Shown one piece after another: positions 58,377 through 64,000 of a stretch of DNA of 64,000 nt. The translations under genes were made by a program, and so were the position numbers. Origin of the DNA: Mermis nigrescens (Eukaryota > Nematoda > Enoplea > Mermithida > Mermithidae); NCBI GenBank assembly GCA_036768485.1, contig JAVLUZ010000345.1, forward strand, positions 367,785 through 431,784, written 5' to 3'. Position 1 is the stretch's first letter; each line of letters opens with the position of its first letter. The notes below the pieces were generated by a model, which did not search any database, was not told the origin of the DNA, and saw only the letters and a list, made by a program, of their open reading frames with translations.

Positions 58377-58783
58377 TGGTTAGCATGTATATTAAATCAC
58401 TCTTCTGCATCTTCCGCTATAATCATAGTAATCTATAATCATTGTAGTCTGGAGTTGTATTCAAGACGAAATTTTTAATGGAGGGCCCTGGTTTTTTCTC
58501 ATTAGAAGGCGCAGTACCTGAATTCGGCCTTAAAATTCGTCAAGTGCGAATCAGCTTTTTTGCTGTCTTTCTAACGCCTAATTTTATACAGTTTGCATCT
58601 CTAATGCAGCGATTTTCCTAATAAATATATAAATTCTTATAGATTTCGCATAAAAATTGAAAGTTAAATTGAAAATTCAGTTGAATGTCATTGTAGACCA
58701 AAAATCTGTGGAAAATTTTGTTAAAGCTAGATGACGCGAGGTATGGCTTTAAATAAATAAAATTAGCCCAACCACTTAATGAT

Positions 58784-59021
58784 GTGTACAGATTTGATGC
58801 ATCTATATGCGATTCAATTGTAAGCGCGAATGAAACTGCCTGTTTTGGGCTTATGTTTGCTTTTTTTAAGACCGCCGTAGCAGGGAGCATCGACCTCAGG
58901 ACATACATAAGTTTATTCACTTCTCAAGATGGCAGAATCTATTTATGCCTGCCAGATTTGGGTATCGAAAGAACATGGCTGTTGAAAGAATTGCAAAAGG
59001 CGACCGAAAAACTTGGTGGTA
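58784..59021 (+). CDS. Possible exon, strand ambiguous
   Basis: Plus frame reads GSIDLRTYISLFTSQDGRIY then CLPDLGIERTWLLKELQKAT and meets a good donor (GGTG/GTAAGG) at about 59021. The opposite strand also has a long open frame over 58618-58920 (KKANISPKQAVSFALTIES). Only one is likely real; codon composition favours plus for the right half. No family recognised. Confidence 0.35.
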
Positions 59022-59264
59022 AGGTCGTTCTAAATAATGTCATATGCTAAAATATTATAAAAACTCACGCACGGCACGTTTATCCAAAACTCACTTTTTG
59101 CTACACGAGCAAGAAACTTTAAGGTGTTGAAACCTTAGTTTAAAACTGACAGCCAAGCTGAGAAGCGAGAGCCATGAAATCGTGATATGATTTTTTAATC
59201 ATGTGATTTGAGTATTAGCGCAGGGAGTTTTTAAGTTGTATTTTAGGAAAAATGTATACAGGAT

Positions 59265-59402
59265 GGCCCAAAAACGCTTGAAACAGCACTTTTTCTACAA
59301 TTTTTTCGGAAAATCAAAAATTCTGGAGGGTGAAAATATTTTTTGGGGTGGGGGGACGTAAAAACTTTTTTGGGGGTTAAAGCCCCCAAACCCCCTTTGA
59401 TC
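59265..59402 (+). mobile_element. R3-family 3' fragment
   Basis: CACTTTTTCTACAATTTTTT, TTCTGGAGGGTGAAAATA, GCCCCCAAACCCCC: only the right third of R3. Confidence 0.5.
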
Positions 59403-59773
59403 ACGTAAGGTCATATTCATATTGGTCATTCGACACGCAGCTTTTCTATCGGCATGCATTGTCCGTTTAATGAACATTTTTTATTTGATATCTTGCTTTG
59501 TGGGTGGTGTGATGTAGTGAGCAGTAAGCCGGGACATCATGATGTATTTGCCCTTTTAACTAAGTATGGGGCATTATAAAGGCGTATTGAACAGCAAATT
59601 ACTATGAAATTTCTCACATTTTTAATACTTTTGTTTTCCAAAAATCTTTTTATGTACAAAGACTATCGATTTTCGTACAGCTGGAAAAAGCGTTGCCTTA
59701 TACAAAACCTATGTACATCGAACTTTTTGTGCTAAACCAGCGTTTAAAACATTGTGCTCATAGTACCACCATT

Positions 59774-60074
59774 CAGGGGCAGATTTGAGGGGCGGCCGCC
59801 CGCTACCATTGGCCCAAAATAGTTCGCGCCCGTTTTTCGCAAAACCCAAAGAATTTCATTGATTTTTTGCACAAAATTTAAGAAAATTTCGAAAGTTTCC
59901 GAAAAAAAATTTGCGGCGAATGCGATTCTACATAAAAGTAGGCAACGTGAATCGTTGAAAAAACGCTATTTCGCGCGCGAATGACAAATTTTTGAACCTA
60001 ATTCTGACTGTTTTTGGGAAAGTTGGGGTACCGCCTCCCATCCCCGTTAGAAAAATCCTAGATCCGTCACTGCC
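59774..60074. mobile_element. hAT-type MITE (CAGTGGCGGAT family), older copy
   Basis: Ends CAGGGGCAGATTTGAGG and CCTAGATCCGTCACTG; flanks CCACCATT and CCATCGTT match 6 of 8. The internal GGGGCGGCCGCCCGC corresponds to GGGGCGGCCGCCCCC in the 26-kb copy, so the two are one family. Confidence 0.6.
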
Positions 60075-60335
60075 ATCGTTGTATCCTCTCTAGGTTCCAT
60101 TTGAGATAGGTACCTAATTGATAATGTATTAATTACTACATGTAGTCGATGTTTGACACGTACCATAGATGCACATGGTCATTGTGGCCAGGGAGGGGTG
60201 AAATCGGGAATTTATGGCTGAGTAGTGGGTAGGGGTAAGGTATGGATTTTTGCTAAAGTAACTTGCACTTATTGGGTATTATTGCGTCAAAATCGCATGC
60301 AAATAACATATTTTGGGCCTTAATTGCTTGACAAC

Positions 60336-60553
60336 AGACATGTAACGGCTGGAAATGTAGGGAGAGGGGTCCCCGGCCATTTTTCGGGAGGGGAGTAGAC
60401 GATCTTCAATTTTTGGCCGAAAACCGCCAACAAAAGCTTAAAAACGGCCAAAAAATTCAATTTTTTTCCAAAAATCGGGGCTGGGGGGTCAAAATTTTTT
60501 GGCTATGGGAGGATGGGAAGGGGGACGGCCGACCCCCTTCTAACATGTATGCT
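60336..60553 (+). mobile_element. R5-family element
   Basis: GACATGTAACGGCTGG start, CAATTTTTGGCCGAAAACC inside, CCCCCTTCTAACATGTATGC end. Ends are inverted copies of each other. Confidence 0.65.
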
Positions 60554-60992
60554 TGAAAGTACCTAACTTTTAGTCCCCTCAGCGTGGGAGGTAGGCAATG
60601 CCCTTTGATCCGTCCCTAGGTGCATTTATGGAAGATGCAAAATGATAAGGGGACAATGCGCCGTATCGCACTCAAGACTTTTTCTCTTCTTAAGAGGGTT
60701 TGTATGGAAGGGTTCAAAAAACTTCTGGTTGGACTGACCAAGAGTCTCCCATGCCCCTCTTTCTGATTCATGCAGAGCTCATTTTCGTATTCCGCACATT
60801 AGTTTTCCTTAGAGGCGATAGTGGAACATGCTTCCGCTCAATTCAAACTATTTTATCGTTCTAAGGATGCAAAATTTGAATCGATAGCAGGAGCTTCTAT
60901 TTTCTTACGATCCCGCTTGCTTTTTCGTTTCTAAAACTCCTTTTCAAATACTAAGCTTATAGTTTGAATCGTGCATACATTCAATTTTCCAG

Positions 60993-61146
60993 ACATCAGT
61001 GCCCCGGACGGTTTTCCGCCTTCATTGGACATCATTGTTCCTATTGCACGGCGATTGAGCGGCGCTCACGAGGATCAGAGTGGCGTACAGCATTTAGCTG
61101 TTTTAGCCTTTTGGTATCTGCTTGTCAGCGCAGCTCATTTTAAAAG
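60993..61146 (+). CDS. Possible exon, function unknown
   Basis: After acceptor TTCAATTTTCCAG the frame reads DISAPDGFPPSLDIIVPIAR then RLSGAHEDQSGVQHLAV and WYLLVSAAHFKR, with a donor-like AAAAG/GTTATT. Locally GC-rich and protein-like. The minus frame is shorter. Not linked to other exons. Confidence 0.35.
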
Positions 61147-61745
61147 GTTATTATTGTTCTTATAGCTGCCCAAGGTCAAACTTTCCAGGGGGATCAAAAA
61201 TTTAGGGATAGCTAAGTCCTTTATTAAAAACGACTATACATCGAGAAAACGATGATATCGATTTATAACCATCGTTTTTTAGCATTTGTGGCAAATATAT
61301 ATAGCCTTTTTGAACTCACAAATTTATCTTCATAGCCATTTTAGACTAATATAGCTGTTTAAGGCGGGAAAGTTGCTAATTTCCTATTAGTTGTCAAAAT
61401 ATCTGACTTCAAAATTTTCATTCCTCCAAATTTGGAAAGCCACGTGCGTGCCTGCGACATGAAGCATGATAATCACGATAGTTAAAACATCAAGTTAACA
61501 ATAGACCAGCGACAATTTATCATAATGGATCCGGATGGGTATCCGGAAATTGTGAAAATTAAGATCAGGATCCGAATAAACTGAAATTCAGGATCAATTC
61601 CATCACTATTTGGTATTATTATTTCAAAATCGCGTAAAAGTAAATACACCATTTGGGTTGAGCATTGATCGCTAGACAGTGCTTAAATCTTAGGTTTCAT
61701 GGCGGGTGATAAACCTCCCTCCTACCCCTCGTTGTATGCTGTGCA

Positions 61746-62448
61746 CAGACCCGTATCCAGGGGGGGCGGGGCTGGGTGGGCCTTCGCCCCTCGAAATGGG
61801 AAAATTTTTTGTTTTTCATAAAGTTCCCTTAAAGGGAAAAATGAAAAATTGGTGAAGTGCGTCTAAAACACCGCCAAAACAGGTGTTTAGCGTACTTTTG
61901 AGCTAGTAAACTCAAAATCTTACGGCGCTTGGCGCCGGATTCATTGTTTAGCTAGTTTTTGCCTTCGATGTAGCTCAACAGCTCAAATTTGAGTTATGAC
62001 ATGGAAAACATGAAATTTTTCGGCGCTTCGCGCCGTATTTAATTGTTTATATGTTTTTTGTCTTTGTAGCCCGTTCAAAACCGCTCAAATTTGAACATGA
62101 TACGCAGAATATGTCAATTTTTTCGGCGCTTGGCGCCGAGTTATTCATTATTCGTATTGTTTTTCTCTGTAAAGCACAATAATTAAGTACAAAGGCACGA
62201 GATAAGAAATAATTCGTCGATTAAGTGATGAGAAATCAGCTTAGATGATCAATTTGCTATATATCAATATGAAATAAAGTGGAAATTTTTTATTTTTTTT
62301 GTTGAAATTTTTCTTCACCATCGTATAGAGCTCGCCGAGATACGCTCAAAACTGCCTTTATTTTTGCCTATCTCCTAATGTTTCTCGAGATATCTGGCCT
62401 CAAAAATTTTCGGCTCCCACCCGAAATAAAATCCTGGTTACGGGCCTG
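61746..62448. mobile_element. hAT-type element, 703 bp, with exact 8-bp duplication
   Basis: Ends CAGACCCGTATCCAGG and CCTGGTTACGGGCCTG; GCTGTGCA at 61738-61745 and 62449-62456. The interior has three roughly 100-bp tandem units, each with a 13-bp hairpin (61924-61936, 62022-62034, 62125-62137) and a GCTCAAATTTGA segment beside it. No transposase. Confidence 0.83.
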
Positions 62449-62474
62449 GCTGTGCATGTATGATTTCTGTAAAC

Positions 62475-62754
62475 ATCAGCCAGCTTAAGATCATTTTCTA
62501 AATCGTTAACTTTTTTCTTCACAGCCTTATCCTTCTTCTTGTTCTTTCATGAAGACTTAACTTTTTGTTCCCTGGGCGATCTCACAAATAATACTTTATT
62601 TTGAGCTTGTTTTCGTTTTTAGAGCTTAAATTATGGAATGTTCTTTCATGTCACGTATTTTTCTACTACTGCGTTGCTTTTTTGAGGTTTGCTTCATATT
62701 CTACTGCATTTCTGCCAAAATAGCAGCTTGCTGTGTAATTTTCATATTAGTTGC
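62475..62754 (-). CDS. Exon-like patches of a lysine-rich coiled-coil protein
   Basis: 62475-62543 reads NKKKDKAVKKKVNDLENDLK between AG and GT borders. 62705-62754 reads ATNMKITQQAAILAEM with acceptor GGATTCAG and donor GTAGAA. Heptad-like composition suggests a coiled coil. Phases of the two do not match, so a further exon or different borders are needed. A hAT element inserted 19 bases from the left patch. Confidence 0.35.
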
Positions 62755-63697
62755 CTGAATCCAGCGCAAATAGTGTTCGAAAAAGAGAATTATGGTCGAA
62801 GGCGAGTAAATTGAGCTGTCTTCTAACAATGAGTAGCAGACTATATTATGCCCGAAACCGTTTTCGGTACATAAGCCATTTTTGACACTTCAAGCCCTCC
62901 GGGGATAATAATTTATCTCGCTTCCTGTGCATGTCCAAGCACCGGGTCTTTAAACGATGACGTTTTTTTGGCCAAGATTTTATTTTTTGTCATTTTCTAA
63001 TCGGCTTATATATCGCCTCAGTACACGTCGCATTATAGAGTATTAGGATTAGCGTAGCTTATAGTCATAACACAAAATCTAATAATCAACCGATGTAGAA
63101 AAACTGAGTTACGCTATGTGCAAGTGTGTCTGTCTGCGCTGATGAGCAAGCTTTAAGACTAAAAATGGAGAATGCATTGATCACACGTTAGCGAGCGTCT
63201 TTTTTACGCTCAGCTATATGCATTATTTTTCTTGACAATGAATTAACTACGTCCGTCAGTTCGAAGAACGCAGCCAATTATTATGGGCAAATTCATTTTT
63301 TGCACTGAAATACTGATGCTTATTGCTTAACATGCAGTTTATTCAGAAATAATTAATTTCAAAAATTTTATTTTCGAGGGTGATTTGATTTTAACTAATA
63401 ATTAATAATTTGGCCTCAAATTTTTCTGCGCTGCCAAAATTTTATTTTAATTTAAAAGTTAAATTTAAAATAAAAGATGAATAAATGAGGTCCTTATTTA
63501 GGCCCTTAGCCAGGATTTTATTTCTTGGGGGTCAAAAATTTTTGAAAGTCAGATATCTAGAGAATCATAAGGGGGAGGGCAGTCAAACATATAGACATCT
63601 TTGAGCGTTTCTCAAGGAGCTCTATAAAATGTTGAAGAAGATCTCAACAAATTTTTAGTCCATTTCATACTCATATACAGAAACCTATCGCTTAAAC

Positions 63698-64000
63698 CAA
63701 GCCTGTATCCAGGATCCGGCCAAGCGGGGGGCAGACTATAGGTGCACAAGGTCAGGGTCGGCAGGGGGTTGAAATCCCAAAAATATAAAACAGTTAATTT
63801 AACGTTGACGGTTTTTTGCTGTTTTAACGATCAAAGTGGGCAAAATAGCCTATAAAACGTTTTTTTCGTGGTAATATCGCATTTTAAAAGCATTTTTAGT
63901 CCATTTTGACTGCATTATATCACTTTTTACACAAAAAATGCAGATGCAAAAATTATCAATTTTAGGCGTTTTTCGAGTAAAAAGTACTTAAAAGTACTAA
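63698..64000. mobile_element. CCTGTATCCAGG-type element, cut by window edge
   Basis: CAAGCCTGTATCCAGG start matches the hAT-type ends at 45.2 and 61.7 kb. The interior (AAAATAGCCTATAAAACG onward) matches 47278-47490. The right end lies outside the window. Confidence 0.45.

Overview
The window is AT-rich animal nuclear DNA: spliced genes with long introns, two different APE-type non-LTR retrotransposons, and dozens of short DNA-transposon remnants. The gene content (WSC, PKD and REJ domains, MADF-type DNA-binding fragments, CR1/L2-like LINE) fits an invertebrate. The MADF fragment leans towards an arthropod, but I cannot name the species.

Left half (1-32.5 kb, minus strand). A single large gene runs right to left and leaves the window at base 1. 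I rebuilt 18 probable coding exons by hand from splice sites and codon phase. They encode, in order, a WSC domain, PKD-type Ig-like folds, a cysteine-rich and unassigned module, another PKD fold, and a long receptor-for-egg-jelly (REJ) region. This is the ectodomain layout of a polycystin-1/REJ protein. From the 18.3-kb exon to the left edge every junction keeps phase. The GAIN/GPS, PLAT and transmembrane parts would lie outside the window.

Its introns are packed with mobile DNA. These include an intact single-ORF LINE (6.3-9.7 kb) with a PHD finger and a 2A-like motif, a fold-back element with inverted 17-bp minisatellites (14.4-15.4 kb), a second fold-back built from GGTTCAGNG units (20.9-21.66 kb), and a 2.6-kb near-perfect palindrome made of two inverted copies of a DNA element carrying a MADF fragment (25.66-28.23 kb). 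At least five families of short elements (called R1-R5 here) share a layout of G-run at one end and C-run at the other.

Middle (32.5-48.7 kb). Mostly non-coding. At 37957-42684 a Merlin-like DNA transposon with about 100-bp inverted repeats and a perfect 8-bp target duplication encloses a CR1/L2-like LINE, whose ORF1 and ORF2 lie in one frame separated by a single UAG. A small plus-strand gene for a 63-residue membrane-anchored protein ends at 43250. hAT-like elements with exact 8-bp duplications lie at 45.2 kb and, further right, at 61.7 kb.

About 48.7-52.5 kb is a compositional island unlike everything around it: GC-rich enteric-looking sequence, then vertebrate-looking sequence, a pure CG run and long homopolymers. 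It begins inside a truncated repeat and has no recognisable gene. It looks chimeric, contaminant or artificial.

Right part (52.5-64 kb). More R-family copies, hAT-like elements and a few exon-like patches (58.8-59.0, 61.0 and 62.5-62.75 kb) that I cannot join into a gene. Most short open frames elsewhere are by-products of repeats.
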